Shown in pieces: positions 36,511 to 45,869 of a stretch of DNA of 64,000 nt (within the stretch, counting starts at the first letter, position 1; each line of letters opens with the position of its first letter). Location of the stretch: positions 1 through 64,000 of the forward strand of contig NZ_JARACP010000008.1 in the NCBI RefSeq assembly GCF_028765545.1. The letters run 5' to 3'. A program made the translations under genes and the position numbers. The notes under the pieces were generated by a model. It saw nothing but the letters and a program-made list of their open reading frames with translations, ran no database searches and had not been told where the DNA came from. The DNA is from Aliivibrio sp. S4MY1. GTDB lineage: Bacteria > Pseudomonadota > Gammaproteobacteria > Enterobacterales > Vibrionaceae.

Positions 36511-36843
36511 ATGTCTAAAATGTTCTTCAAAGGTCGTATCGAAACTCGTCAAAATCACGTTCTTTCTGGTTTTAACACCAAGCGTGACGTTAAGTTAGGT
36601 ACTGAAGAAGCACCACTAACTTTAGTTGTTCAAACAGAAGAGCGTAAAGTTGAAATTGAAGCGCAGCTTACTGAGCACAACTTATTCGCAAACATCGAAG
36701 TGAATGCTGAGAAAGAAGAAAATATTCTTGAGCTTGAAGGCGTTTTAAACAAGCCAAAAACAACTCGCTTTGAAAAAACACCTAACCGCAACGAACCTTG
36801 TTCTTGTGGTAGTGGTAAAAAATACAAAAAATGCTGTGCTTAA
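36511..36843 (+). CDS. SWIM/SEC-C metal-binding motif protein (PBPRA1643 family)
   Basis: 110 aa. The C-terminal 20 residues are a SEC-C zinc module (NEPCSCGSGKKYKKCC) like that at the end of SecA. The first 85 residues are strand-rich and match what I recall of the PBPRA1643 family of vibrios and relatives. No signal peptide. Function unknown; the SEC-C module may contact ribosomes or nucleic acid. It precedes a bidirectional terminator shared with nagK. Confidence 0.85.
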   Translation: MSKMFFKGRIETRQNHVLSGFNTKRDVKLGTEEAPLTLVVQTEERKVEIEAQLTEHNLFANIEVNAEKEENILELEGVLNKPKTTRFEKTPNRNEPCSCGSGKKYKKCCA

Positions 36844-36893
36844 TAACGACTCCGTTATTTAACTTTTAGCTAAACAGCTGATTGTATTTAAAA

Positions 36894-36946
36894 AAAAGAG
36901 CCTCTGTTTATCTGTTAGTAATAACAAACAACATGAGGCTCTTTTT
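36894..36946. terminator. Bidirectional hairpin between the SEC-C gene and nagK
   Basis: AAAAGAGCCTC (36894-36904) pairs with GAGGCTCTTTT (36935-36945). The 30-base loop is long, but T tracts lie on both sides, so it can serve both convergent genes. Confidence 0.7.
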
Positions 36947-36982
36947 GTATCTGCATTTTCTATTCTAAATATTGAGTCAAGA

Positions 36983-37894
36983 TTAGTCTTTAATATTTAA
37001 GAATGCTGCACCACGAACGCCGCCAGAATCACCGTGTTTTGCTTTGATAATACGAGGCACGCGACCTACTGATAATAAGTGCTTTGGAAGACGTTTCGGC
37101 AACTCTTCATAAATCAATTCAAAGTTTGATAAACCACCACCCAGTGCTACAACATGTGGGTCAAAGCAGGTAAACAGGTTAGCAAAGCAGATCGCTAATA
37201 GCTCCATAAAGCGCTCAACATGCTCTACCGCATTCACATCACCTTCGGCATGGGCTTTAATGATATCAATCGCTTTCTTTTGTTCGCCATAATAATGCGC
37301 ATAAAGTAGTTCAAAACCACGACCAGAAAGGTAGCTATCTAAGCAGCCTTTATTACCACAACCACAGCCTAATAACGGCGCGTTTTCACCAAGGTGGAAC
37401 CATGCATCGATTGGTAAACGAGAGTGGCCTAACTCCCCTGCTACATGGCTGTAACCAGAGAATGCTTTACCATCAAAAATTAAACCACCACCAAAACCAG
37501 TGCCTAAAATTAGGCCCATAACTGATGGAGAGTCTTTTAATTCTTCATCCCACGCTTCTGATAGTGCAAAACAGTTCGCATCGTTATCAATTTTTACTGA
37601 ACGACCAATTTTTGCTTCTAAATCTTTACGTAAGAATTGACCTTTTGCTGCAGGTACATTACTTGTTAATAAAGCACCCGTTTCAGCGTCTTCCATTCCT
37701 GGGATCCCTAAACCGACTTTACCTTCAACGCCAAATTCAGCATCATATTTTGCAATTAAGCCAGCAATGTCATCAACCAATAATGCGTAATCTTCTGTTT
37801 GTGTTGGAATTCGTTCAGTGGCAACGCGCTCTAATTTTTCATTAAACGCACCAAATTCAATCTTTGTGCCGCCTACATCAAAACCGTAGTACAT
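36983..37894 (-). CDS. nagK: N-acetyl-D-glucosamine kinase (ROK family)
   Basis: 303 aa cytosolic enzyme that phosphorylates GlcNAc to GlcNAc-6-P with ATP. The N-terminal phosphate-binding motif is [11 protein letters not shown], the ROK zinc site is [16 protein letters not shown], and the catalytic Asp lies in [11 protein letters not shown]. Length equals E. coli NagK (303 aa). AAGGAT precedes the ATG. In a chitin-degrading vibrio it salvages GlcNAc from chitin or cell-wall turnover, which links it functionally to the chitinase in this window. Confidence 0.93.
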   Translation of the reverse strand: MYYGFDVGGTKIEFGAFNEKLERVATERIPTQTEDYALLVDDIAGLIAKYDAEFGVEGKVGLGIPGMEDAETGALLTSNVPAAKGQFLRKDLEAKIGRSVKIDNDANCFALSEAWDEELKDSPSVMGLILGTGFGGGLIFDGKAFSGYSHVAGELGHSRLPIDAWFHLGENAPLLGCGCGNKGCLDSYLSGRGFELLYAHYYGEQKKAIDIIKAHAEGDVNAVEHVERFMELLAICFANLFTCFDPHVVALGGGLSNFELIYEELPKRLPKHLLSVGRVPRIIKAKHGDSGGVRGAAFLNIKD

Positions 37895-38020
37895 AAGGTA
37901 TCCTTGTCCTAATCTATTTTAAATTTTTTATGGTGTTATCTTACCTAATTTATATAAATACAGACTGTGACCTAGGCGGAATTACCTTCTATTTTGTGTG
38001 AAATGTACCTCAAATCCCCA

Positions 38021-38764
38021 TTAGATTTGGTTGCTTTCTTTCAGTTTTGTACGAAAATCAACCAAACGTTTTAACCCCATCCCTCTTTCTGCTCCCTTCA
38101 CTGGTCGCTTACTGTAAAGGTAGTGCTCTCGAAATAGCTCAAACCAACACTCTAGATGCTTCGCATTTTCTTTTTCACCAAATAAATCCAATACCAAACT
38201 TGCTACTTCTGCCGTAGCAAGCTGATGATCTTTTGATGCTTTACGCATAATGTAGCTAGACAGGTGCTCACTATTAAATGACAACACAGGCAATTGATGT
38301 AGGTAAACACTTTTACGATACATACGGCCCGCTTCGCGCCAACTGCCATCAAGTAAAATAAATAAAGGCGTTTTACCCTCTTCAACCACAATATCATTCG
38401 TTACTAAGACTTTATTTTCAATTTGCTCTTCTGGGAAGATAACAAACGGTTGATACGAGTCATCTTGCAATAAAGCAAGCATCTCTGGATTTGGCTCAGT
38501 ACGAGACCACAGATAAGCATGAGTCTCAGGAATTAAGTCTGCAATAAGTTTGCCTGTGTTGCTTGGTTTTAAAACTTCAGTATCAAACATTATTAACAAA
38601 AAAGCCGCGTTAGATTGAACGTTTGGTTGATGCTCACAAATGCAGTAGTCTTTATGTACTTGGCAGTACTCACAACGGTTCACATTAGCACCACGCGCAT
38701 TAAAGGGTTTTGTAGAACGTGCTAATCTTTCTTTATGTAATTGGTGGACTTTGTGAATACGCAT
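38021..38764 (-). CDS. tapT: DTW-domain tRNA-uridine aminocarboxypropyltransferase
   Basis: 247 aa from the ATG at 38762-38764; a TTG two codons earlier is an alternative. The N-terminal zinc site is NRCEYCQVHKDYCIC and the DTW-type motif appears as LLDGSWREAGRMYRKS. DTW proteins of the YfiP/TapT group transfer the 3-amino-3-carboxypropyl group of SAM to U47 of tRNAs. The Asp-Gly-Ser-Trp form instead of Asp-Thr-Trp is common in the group. The symbol is by family similarity, and the TuaA branch cannot be excluded. Divergent from the fatty acid hydroxylase gene. Confidence 0.75.
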   Translation of the reverse strand: MRIHKVHQLHKERLARSTKPFNARGANVNRCEYCQVHKDYCICEHQPNVQSNAAFLLIMFDTEVLKPSNTGKLIADLIPETHAYLWSRTEPNPEMLALLQDDSYQPFVIFPEEQIENKVLVTNDIVVEEGKTPLFILLDGSWREAGRMYRKSVYLHQLPVLSFNSEHLSSYIMRKASKDHQLATAEVASLVLDLFGEKENAKHLECWFELFREHYLYSKRPVKGAERGMGLKRLVDFRTKLKESNQI

Positions 38765-38850
38765 TTGCAATAACCAAGCTATTTATATGGAAAAAAAAGC
38801 GCATTTTACTTACAGTATGAGTAATAACAAGTTTAATAAGAGAATTCCGA

Positions 38851-39654
38851 ATGGAAATTAACTGGATTGAATACAATGACCCTCTACGCTTGGGCTTCTT
38901 TATCGTTGCATTCATCATTTTTGCTTTAGCTGAATACCAATGGCCACGTAAAGTCTTAACGCAAAAAAAATCTACACGTTGGGCTAGTAACATAGGTTTA
39001 GTCTTTTTTAATAGCTTAATTCTTCGTCTCACTCTGCCTTTATTAGCCATTGATGCTGCTTTTATTGCACAACAAGAACAATGGGGATTATTTAATTATT
39101 TAAACACGCCATCATTTTTAACAGGGCTTCTTTCTATCTTGTTATTGGATTGGTTAATCTATTGGCAACATCGCGCCTTTCATCGTGTTCCTTTATTATG
39201 GCGCTTGCATCGAATGCATCATTCAGATCAAGACATTGATGTCACAACAGGGACGCGTTTTCACCCTATCGAGATCATTATCTCTATGTTGGTAAAAATA
39301 GCGGCTATTGGTTTACTTGGAATTCCAGTTGAAGCGGTTATTCTGTTTGAAATTACTTTAAACGTCAGTGCGATGTTTAACCACAGCAATCTGTTTATCC
39401 CAACGTGGTTAGATCGTTATATTCGAGTGTTATTGGTGACGCCTGACTTCCATCGGGTTCATCATTCTGTTCATATCTCTGAAATGCATAATAATTATGG
39501 TTTCTTTTTATCTATTTGGGATCGCATTGGTAAAACCTATTTAATAAAACCAATAGATGGGCATAAAGAGATGAAAATCGGGCTTGGTTTTTTCAGAAAA
39601 GAAAAAGAACAACGCTTAGATAAAATGCTGACGCAACCATTTAGAAATAAATAA
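38851..39654 (+). CDS. Fatty acid hydroxylase/sterol desaturase superfamily membrane protein
   Basis: 267 aa. Four or five membrane helices (about residues 12-30, 48-66, 80-105, 140-175). The di-iron histidine clusters are HRAFH, HRMHH, and HRVHH with HPIE between the second and third, in family order. It should use oxygen to hydroxylate or desaturate a lipid in the inner membrane. Bacterial members act on hopanoids, carotenoids, ether lipids or acyl chains; the substrate is unknown here. Monocistronic. Confidence 0.88.
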   Translation: MEINWIEYNDPLRLGFFIVAFIIFALAEYQWPRKVLTQKKSTRWASNIGLVFFNSLILRLTLPLLAIDAAFIAQQEQWGLFNYLNTPSFLTGLLSILLLDWLIYWQHRAFHRVPLLWRLHRMHHSDQDIDVTTGTRFHPIEIIISMLVKIAAIGLLGIPVEAVILFEITLNVSAMFNHSNLFIPTWLDRYIRVLLVTPDFHRVHHSVHISEMHNNYGFFLSIWDRIGKTYLIKPIDGHKEMKIGLGFFRKEKEQRLDKMLTQPFRNK

Positions 39655-39688
39655 AATATGGTAATGAGGTGTTCACAGCACCTCATTC

Positions 39689-40378
39689 TTATTTGCTAAA
39701 TGAGTTTACTTCTTCTTCCGTTAAGTAACGCCATTGACCTTCGTTTACATCAAGACTGATCGATCCAATCTTCTCACGGTGTAAAAAGACGACTTTATTA
39801 CCAATCGCTGAAAACATTCGTTTTACTTGATGAAACTTACCTTCCGTAATAGTAAGTAGAACCTCTTGGGGCGTAATAATATCAAGCTTGGCAGGACGCG
39901 TAAGTTGTAATTCACCTTGTAACTGCACTCCGGTTGCAAATTGTTTCTCTGCATCTTCTGCTATTGGTTTACGTAAACCCACTCGATACACTTTTTCACA
40001 TTTTTTATTTGGGGTAATTATATTGTATGACCAATGTCCATCATCAGTAATTAACACTAACCCTGTCGTGTCTGCATCCAAGCGTCCAGCAATATGCAAC
40101 TCTGTATTATTCCCCTCTTCTATATAGTTAAATAAAGAGGGATAAGCTTCATCAACATTAGAGCAAATAGTATTCGCTGGCTTATTCATTAACAGATAAC
40201 GAAAAGGTCGAGCGACTAACTCTTTCCCATTCAGCGTAACTTGATTATTTTCATGAACTTGGGTTGACTCAAGTGTGACAACGTCACTGTTTATTTTAAC
40301 CCTTCCCTCAAGAATCAACTCAACCGCTTGGGCTTTCATTAATTCTGTACTTTTACAAATAAACTTATCAAGACGCAT
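39689..40378 (-). CDS. rsuA: RsuA-family 16S rRNA pseudouridine synthase
   Basis: 229 aa from the ATG at 40376-40378, which gives the family start MRLDKFICKS; a GTG and an ATG a few codons upstream are in frame. An S4 RNA-binding domain covers residues 1-60 and the catalytic domain follows with the Asp in AGRLDADTTGLVLITDDG, the RsuA/RluB/E/F signature. RsuA modifies U516 of 16S rRNA. Length matches E. coli RsuA (231 aa). RluE or RluF paralogues are possible, but the S4 domain and size favour RsuA. Confidence 0.82.
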   Translation of the reverse strand: MRLDKFICKSTELMKAQAVELILEGRVKINSDVVTLESTQVHENNQVTLNGKELVARPFRYLLMNKPANTICSNVDEAYPSLFNYIEEGNNTELHIAGRLDADTTGLVLITDDGHWSYNIITPNKKCEKVYRVGLRKPIAEDAEKQFATGVQLQGELQLTRPAKLDIITPQEVLLTITEGKFHQVKRMFSAIGNKVVFLHREKIGSISLDVNEGQWRYLTEEEVNSFSK

Positions 40379-40460
40379 AGAACCACACATTACCACTTAT
40401 CATAACGTCATTATCCTTGCTCTATTCAAATAAGCAATCGTATTACAAAAACGAGCGATC

Positions 40461-40490
40461 AAAAAAGGCGATCCGAAGATCGCCTTTTTA
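40461..40490 (-). terminator. Rho-independent terminator of the AbgT gene
   Basis: AAAAAAGGCGATC, loop CGAA, GATCGCCTTTTTAT. Strong stem with T tracts in both directions. The minus-strand AbgT gene ends 75 bases before it. Confidence 0.9.
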
Positions 40491-40564
40491 TTTATATGCT
40501 TAGAGCTAATTATGTACCTTGCTCTAATTATATACTCAGAACTAAGTGCTTATTCTATTAACCA

Positions 40565-42157
40565 TTATGGCGTATAGAACGTTGCTGCACCCGGACCTAC
40601 TGGTAAACCGAATACGAATACCCACAGGTAGAACAGAATACTCCAACCAAACATGAACACCATTGAGTATGGAAGCATGGTTGCAATCAGTGTACCGATA
40701 CCTAAATTCTTCATGTAACGTGTCGCTACCGCAAGGATAAGACCAAAATAGCTCATCATTGGAGTGATGATATTTGTTGTTGAATCACCGATACGGTAAG
40801 CCGCTTGAATTGTCTCTGGTGCGTAACCTACTAGCATTAACATTGGAACAAAGATTGGTGCGGTTACTGCCCACTGTGCAGATGCAGAACCGATCATTAA
40901 GTTAATGAAGCCACACATTAAGATGAATGCGAAAAACAACATAGGACCAGTAAGGCCGATATCTTGTAGGAAGCTCGCTCCACCTACCGCAATCACTTGA
41001 CCAAAGTTAGTCCACTTAAAGAAAGCAACAAACTGTGCAGCAAAGAACACAAGAACAATATACATGCCCATTGAAGACATTGATGTTGCCATTGCATTGA
41101 TCACATCACGATCATTCTTCATTGTGCCTACAATTTTACCGTAAACAAAACCAGGAGCCGCGAAGAATACAAAGATAAATGCCACAATACTCTTCAAGAA
41201 TGGAGAGCCTGCAACCGTACCAGTTGCTGAACGTAATACACCATCTTCAGGAACAATCGTCCATGCAAGTAATGCACTCACAACAAGAACAGCCACACCT
41301 GCAAATTTAAGACCTTTCTTCTCAACAGCAGTTAGTTTACCCATCTTATCGTTTGATAAATCTTCAGATGCTTCTTCATCGTTATATTTGCCAAGTTTTG
41401 GCTCAACAATTTTCTCAGTAACAAAAGCACCAGTAATTGAGATAAAGAAGGTTGATACAAACATGAAGTACCAGTTCGCTTCAGGGCCAACCGTATACGT
41501 TGGATCAATCATTTGTGCTGCTGTTTCTGTAATACCAGAAAGCAGTGGATCAACCGTACCGATTAAAAGGTTTGCAGAATAACCACCTGATACACCAGCG
41601 AATGCCGCAGCAAGACCAGCTAACGGGTGACGACCTAATGAGTGGAAAAGCATAGCTGCTAATGGAATAAGAACTACATAACCAAGCTCTGATGCAGTAT
41701 TTGAAATAATACCAGCAAAAACAACGGTTACAGTAACCATACGCTGAGATGCACCCATTACCATGCCACGCATTGCTGCAGATAACATGCCAGAGTGCTC
41801 GGCAATAGCAACACCAAGCATTGCTACAAGAACAGTACCTAATGGAGCAAAACCAACAAAGTTTTTAACTAAGTTAGTAACGATAAGTTGTAAGCCTTCA
41901 GCGTTAAATAGGCTAACCACGTGGATCATGCCATCAGCAGCACGGCCTTTTGCCCCTTCTGGGCGAGGATCGATTACTGATAGTTCAAAGTAGCCAGCAA
42001 TACCTGATGAAATTAAAATTGCCACACAAAAGATTGCAAAAAGAGTAATTGGGTGTGGTAATAGGTTTCCTAAATATTCAACCGAATCAAGAAAACGTGT
42101 GAACAACGGCCTTTTTGGCTGTTGTTGGTTCTGTTGTTGCGATGCAGACGAACTCAT
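40565..42157 (-). CDS. AbgT family transporter
   Basis: 530 aa with ten to twelve membrane segments. AbgT-family phrases are AFAGVSGGYSANLLIGTVDPLL and the C-terminal half with GSASAQWAVTAPIFVPML and RIGDSTTNIITPMMSYFG, which bound the substrate site in the MtrF/YdaH structures. Family members import p-aminobenzoyl-glutamate or export sulfonamide and PABA by proton exchange. No abgAB hydrolase genes are nearby, so the direction and substrate are undecided. AAGGAG gives a strong start. Confidence 0.92.
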   Translation of the reverse strand: MSSSASQQQNQQQPKRPLFTRFLDSVEYLGNLLPHPITLFAIFCVAILISSGIAGYFELSVIDPRPEGAKGRAADGMIHVVSLFNAEGLQLIVTNLVKNFVGFAPLGTVLVAMLGVAIAEHSGMLSAAMRGMVMGASQRMVTVTVVFAGIISNTASELGYVVLIPLAAMLFHSLGRHPLAGLAAAFAGVSGGYSANLLIGTVDPLLSGITETAAQMIDPTYTVGPEANWYFMFVSTFFISITGAFVTEKIVEPKLGKYNDEEASEDLSNDKMGKLTAVEKKGLKFAGVAVLVVSALLAWTIVPEDGVLRSATGTVAGSPFLKSIVAFIFVFFAAPGFVYGKIVGTMKNDRDVINAMATSMSSMGMYIVLVFFAAQFVAFFKWTNFGQVIAVGGASFLQDIGLTGPMLFFAFILMCGFINLMIGSASAQWAVTAPIFVPMLMLVGYAPETIQAAYRIGDSTTNIITPMMSYFGLILAVATRYMKNLGIGTLIATMLPYSMVFMFGWSILFYLWVFVFGLPVGPGAATFYTP

Positions 42158-42494
42158 CTGTAACTCCTTGTTTTTTTTGTCTTCCTTTATAATTAAAACA
42201 CCCCATTCTGAATCAAATGGTTAAATAATATGTATTTTAGTTAAAAGTAAGTACTTCCAAAATTCACACAAAGGTTACACGATTGTAAAAATCATTAAAA
42301 GTTCAAAATGTCACAAAATATTTCATTTGTAGTATTTATAACCAGTTTTTCATTAAATTGCAAAACTTACAATTAACATTACACGGTAAGTATTTACAAT
42401 ATCAATAATTATATAATCTTTTTTTATTAAAATTGCTTTTTTCTATAGAGATAAGTCAGAATAGTCATGTTGGTTTTATTATCTAGGATTGAAC
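42158..42494. other. 337-base divergent intergenic region (AbgT / NlpC lipoprotein)
   Basis: Very A/T-rich, no open frame of note and no recognisable operator. The only promoter-like string is TATAGAG near 42454 before the lipoprotein gene, too weak to call. Confidence 0.5.
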
Positions 42495-42971
42495 ATGACT
42501 CGTCATTTTATCTCTATTATTGCTTTACTCAGTTTATTTGGTTGTGCCTCCCCTTCAGAGCCACAGCTTACAAAACAAGAAATTAGTACTCAATATCCTC
42601 AATTATCCACTTCTGATGGATATCAAAACTATTTTCAAGAATGGCAAGGTGTTCCATATAAATACGGCGGCACAAGTAAGCAAGGAGTGGACTGTTCGGC
42701 TTTCACACAAGATGCATTAAGTAATTTGCATCAACAATGGCTTCCAAGAACAACACAATATCAGGTTGAAACCGGGATTAAAATTCCTCTAGCTAATGCT
42801 AAAAGAGGCGATCTTATTTTCTTTAAAACCAGCGTAAAGGTAAGACATGTCGGCGTCTATATTGGAAATCGTGAGTTTATGCATGCATCTACATCGAAAG
42901 GCGTGATCATTTCAAGCCTAGATAATCCCTATTGGAAGAAGGCATTTTGGCAGGTTAGACGAGTACTATAA
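42495..42971 (+). CDS. NlpC/P60 family cell-wall hydrolase lipoprotein
   Basis: 158 aa from the ATG at 42495, with AGGA six bases upstream; a TTG two codons earlier is in frame. Lipobox LFGC with Cys17. The NlpC/P60 domain (about residues 43-156) has the catalytic Cys67 in GGTSKQGVDCSAF, the His in VRHVGVYIG and the third polar residue in HASTSKG. It is like E. coli Spr/MepS or NlpC, which cut the D-Ala-mDAP or gamma-Glu-mDAP links of peptidoglycan. It should act on the periplasmic face of the outer membrane. Confidence 0.9.
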   Translation: MTRHFISIIALLSLFGCASPSEPQLTKQEISTQYPQLSTSDGYQNYFQEWQGVPYKYGGTSKQGVDCSAFTQDALSNLHQQWLPRTTQYQVETGIKIPLANAKRGDLIFFKTSVKVRHVGVYIGNREFMHASTSKGVIISSLDNPYWKKAFWQVRRVL

Positions 42972-42980
42972 AAGAGCATA

Positions 42981-43027
42981 AAAAAGCCAAGTAAATTGAA
43001 TAACGTTCAACGTTCTTGGCCCATTTT
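42981..43027. terminator. Bidirectional hairpin between the NlpC and DUF3802 genes
   Basis: AAAAAGCCAAG pairs with CTTGGC (43015-43020), followed by CCATTTTTAG on the plus strand and TTTTTATG on the minus strand. The loop is about 23 bases. Confidence 0.6.
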
Positions 43028-43045
43028 TAGTTCTAATTCTGATAA

Positions 43046-43381
43046 TTATTGGAATGCGCTATCAAATAGATTCTTAATCAAGCCTATATAGTCATCTAAG
43101 AACATCACTTGCTCATTTGTCGCTTTTTGAACCCAAGCACTTGCTAATACTTCACCTAAATCTGCCACCACAGCATCAGCTTCTCGTAATAAGGTAAATC
43201 TCACTTCCGATTCTAGTTCTGGATTTTGTGCAAATACCGTCATTAAATTAGAAGCTACTAAATCAGTCACAATGTCTTCGACGGTTTCTTCCCCAGTATC
43301 CCCTTGCTGGTTAGCAAAAATAGCTAAATTCTCTGTAAGGTATTCAATTAATGAATGGTAGCCTTCAGTATTGACAATCAT
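43046..43381 (-). CDS. DUF3802 family protein
   Basis: 111 aa acidic, almost all-helical protein without signal peptide, cysteines or membrane segment. The phrase GETVEDIVTDLVASNLM and the end EQVMFLDDYIGLIKNLFD match my memory of the vibrio DUF3802 family, for which I know no function. ATG with AAGTGGAT upstream. It stands alone. Confidence 0.7.
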   Translation of the reverse strand: MIVNTEGYHSLIEYLTENLAIFANQQGDTGEETVEDIVTDLVASNLMTVFAQNPELESEVRFTLLREADAVVADLGEVLASAWVQKATNEQVMFLDDYIGLIKNLFDSAFQ

Positions 43382-43654
43382 AATTTATCCACTTGTTATG
43401 GTTCATAGCGCTTAAAATATTAAAGGCTTATAAACTTATTTTTAATATGTTTTGTCACAATTTATCAAAATAGAGAATAACACTCAAATCCTTTCCATTA
43501 CTATTGACAGTGCAAGCAATTATAAGGGTGATTTTTATACGTTACCGTTTATCTAATTAATTGTATTGGTATTATCTGCCATACTTCACAGATATTTATT
43601 AGGAATACACTATCCTTAATGATGTGGTTTTTCAGATAATCAAGAGAGGCAATT

Positions 43655-44524
43655 ATGTGGCAGGCTATAGCAAAGCAAATCTCTGACGTAACAGGACGTC
43701 CCTTCACTATTTCTGAACGTGAGATCATCACTGGTGGAGAAATTAATGATTGCTATATGATCAGTGATGGCTCTCAGCGTTATTTCGTTAAAATAAATGA
43801 ACGAGCTGAGCTTCCGATTTTTGAAACAGAAATAGAAAGTTTAAATCAACTTGATCAATCCGATCACATCTTCGTTCCCTCTCCACTTCATGTTGGAACC
43901 ACTAAAGACCACGCTTTTTTAGTCTTAAATTTCTTACCCACTAAACCCATGGATAAGCAAACCTCTTTTGATCTTGGTGTGAGCTTAGCAAACCACCATT
44001 TATGGGGTGACCAAGTTGAATATGGCTTTGATTGTGATAACTATCTTGGCAATGTTCTACAAGTAAATACTTGGCATCGTAAATGGGCCTGTTTCTTTGC
44101 TGAGCAACGTATTGGTTGGCAATTACAATTATTGCATGAGAAAGGAATGGAATTTGGTGACATTGAAACATTAGTCAAAAATACTAAAAATATCCTACAC
44201 AACCATCAACCCAAACCTGCACTTTTACATGGTGACTTTTGGCATGGCAATATCGCGTTAAGTGTCAAAGGGCCTATCAGCTATGACCCTGCCTCTTACT
44301 GGGGTGATCCAGAGTGTGATTTAGCAATGGCTGAATTATTTGGAGGCTTTCAAGATAGCTTTTTTGACGGGTACCAATCCATCACTCCTATTTCTAATGG
44401 GTTTGAAACTCGACAGCATCTATATAACCTGTATTACATTCTTAACCATTGCATCATGTTTGGTGGAGAATACATGTTTCATGCTCAACAACTCATTGAA
44501 AAACTTAACCTAAATAAAAAATAA
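43655..44524 (+). CDS. Fructosamine/ketosamine-3-kinase family protein
   Basis: 289 aa. The aminoglycoside-phosphotransferase fold is evident from ISGGEINDCYMIS-like N-lobe text (here ITGGEINDCYMI), the catalytic loop LLHGDFWHGNIAL near residue 190, and the DFG-equivalent ISYDPASYWGDPECDLAM. Fructosamine kinases phosphorylate the third carbon of glycated amines so that the adduct falls off, a protein-repair role in the cytosol. E. coli YniA is the nearest named relative. A strong terminator follows. Confidence 0.9.
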   Translation: MWQAIAKQISDVTGRPFTISEREIITGGEINDCYMISDGSQRYFVKINERAELPIFETEIESLNQLDQSDHIFVPSPLHVGTTKDHAFLVLNFLPTKPMDKQTSFDLGVSLANHHLWGDQVEYGFDCDNYLGNVLQVNTWHRKWACFFAEQRIGWQLQLLHEKGMEFGDIETLVKNTKNILHNHQPKPALLHGDFWHGNIALSVKGPISYDPASYWGDPECDLAMAELFGGFQDSFFDGYQSITPISNGFETRQHLYNLYYILNHCIMFGGEYMFHAQQLIEKLNLNKK

Positions 44525-44535
44525 CCACATAAATC

Positions 44536-44566
44536 ATGAGATGGTACTTTCCATCTCATTTTTTTA
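44536..44566 (+). terminator. Rho-independent terminator of the fructosamine kinase gene
   Basis: ATGAGATGG, loop TACTTT, CCATCTCAT and seven T residues. It begins 12 bases past the stop. Confidence 0.92.
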
Positions 44567-44706
44567 CTCATCTTAATGAAAAAACATCGAAGCTATCAAC
44601 TTTTACACTTAATTCACTACAAAAACCAACTCTGTTTTCTACTATTAACGAGTAACCAATAGTCAACCTACATATCGTAATTGCAGAACAGTAGAAGGAG
44701 TTTGTT

Positions 44707-44910
44707 GTGAATAATTACACTAACCAGAATATCCAGTGTCCAAATTGTCATCATTCCATTGATATGGTGATTGACCAAAAACAATCAAATAAAAAAATCT
44801 ATGATGATTGCCCATCTTGCCACCGTGCTATCGAATTTAGTATGGAGGTTAATCCTAATACCCGAAAAGTGCATTTATCTTTCAATAATGACGAAGATGG
44901 GCTGTTCTGA
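44707..44910 (+). CDS. CPXCG-motif cysteine-rich zinc-ribbon protein
   Basis: 67 aa, GTG start with AGAAGGAG seven bases upstream. Two knuckles CPNC and CPSC spaced by about 28 residues form a zinc ribbon; the acidic C-terminal strand (RKVHLSFNNDEDGLF) is typical of the family. Cytosolic, function unknown. It is followed by a palindromic element and converges with the riboflavin synthase gene. Confidence 0.85.
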   Translation: MNNYTNQNIQCPNCHHSIDMVIDQKQSNKKIYDDCPSCHRAIEFSMEVNPNTRKVHLSFNNDEDGLF

Positions 44911-44943
44911 TAATAAGGATTTTAATGCTACTTCCTATTAACT

Positions 44944-44983
44944 ATACCAATGTAATTAATTAGATAATTACTGGAATTGGTAT
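44944..44983. repeat. 40-base interrupted palindrome, possible dispersed element or terminator
   Basis: ATACCAAT (44944-44951) pairs with ATTGGTAT (44976-44983) and GTAATTA (44952-44958) with TAATTAC (44965-44971), leaving a six-base loop and a TGGA bulge. It overlaps the stop of the riboflavin synthase gene. I recall similar ATACCAAT...ATTGGTAT units scattered in vibrio genomes, but only one full copy is in this window. Confidence 0.5.
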
Positions 44984-45594
44984 TAAGATTGATTCGCTAA
45001 TACTCGCTCTACAGTATCAACAATAGCTTGTGTTTGCGGATCGATTTCTAAATTAATTTTATCGCCAATATCACGACCACTTAAATTAGTTCTTTCCAGA
45101 GTTTCAGGGATCAAATTAACGTTAAAGCCTTTCTCATCAACATCACCAATGGTTAAACTAATTCCATCAACGCCAATATAGCCTTTATGTAAAATATATT
45201 TTGTCCACTGCGGTGCGACATCAAACCAAATTTGGCAATTTTCTGTGGTCTGGTTAATCTCTCTCACTGTCATCACATCAACAATATGACCTGACATTGA
45301 ATGGCCGCCAATTTCATCACCAAAGCGGGCTGCACGCTCAATGTTAATAAGTTGCCCTACTTCCAATAACCCAAGGTTAGTTAAACGCAATGTTTCTTCA
45401 ATCAAATCAAAAGAAATAAGATGCCCATCTATTTTGGTTACGGTTAAACAGCACCCATTATGAGCAACGGAAGCACCAATTTCTAAACCTTGATGATACG
45501 GTGCAGGAATTTCTATTACATGGGTTTGAAATTTCTCTTTCTTTACTATTTCAATTACTTTCGTCGTTGTCGCAACAATCCCAGTAAACATCAC
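44983..45594 (-). CDS. ribE: Riboflavin synthase alpha chain
   Basis: 203 aa. It catalyses dismutation of two 6,7-dimethyl-8-ribityllumazines to riboflavin. Two lumazine-binding repeats (about residues 1-97 and 98-195) are evident: the start MFTGIV, GASVAHNGCCLTVT in repeat 1 and GVDGISLTIG in repeat 2. Cytosolic homotrimer. It is named ribE or ribC according to species. It is divergent from norM, a pairing common in gammaproteobacteria. No FMN riboswitch is present upstream. Confidence 0.95.
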   Translation of the reverse strand: MMFTGIVATTTKVIEIVKKEKFQTHVIEIPAPYHQGLEIGASVAHNGCCLTVTKIDGHLISFDLIEETLRLTNLGLLEVGQLINIERAARFGDEIGGHSMSGHIVDVMTVREINQTTENCQIWFDVAPQWTKYILHKGYIGVDGISLTIGDVDEKGFNVNLIPETLERTNLSGRDIGDKINLEIDPQTQAIVDTVERVLANQS

Positions 45595-45684
45595 TCTCTC
45601 CTATCAATACCATCAAATATATTGAATTGTTTTATTTGATTTTGGCTATTTTAAAAATATCTACGATACGTTGAATATTTCATT

Positions 45685-45712
45685 TTGTGAAGTCTCTCTT
45701 AATCTATATACT
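45685..45712 (+). promoter_or_regulatory. Candidate sigma-70 promoter of norM
   Basis: TTGTGA (45685-45690), 16 bases, TATACT (45707-45712). This would give a leader of about 150 bases before norM, which includes the hairpin TTTTGCG/CGCAAAA (45777-45783 with 45795-45801). Confidence 0.4.
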
Positions 45713-45869
45713 GTCAACTTTCTGCTTACCTTTAACAGTTTCCTCTGTTCAAAGCACTCAATCAGGCCCAATTTTCTTTTGCGATAGCGACTAGCGCAAA
45801 ATGAACTCGCATTTATGCTCTTTAATACATTAATGCCCTTTTTATACTAAAAATTTGTACGGTGAATCA

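Noticed and set aside
45595-45854. FMN riboswitch upstream of ribE
   Set aside because: None of the conserved RFN-element strings is present in either strand.
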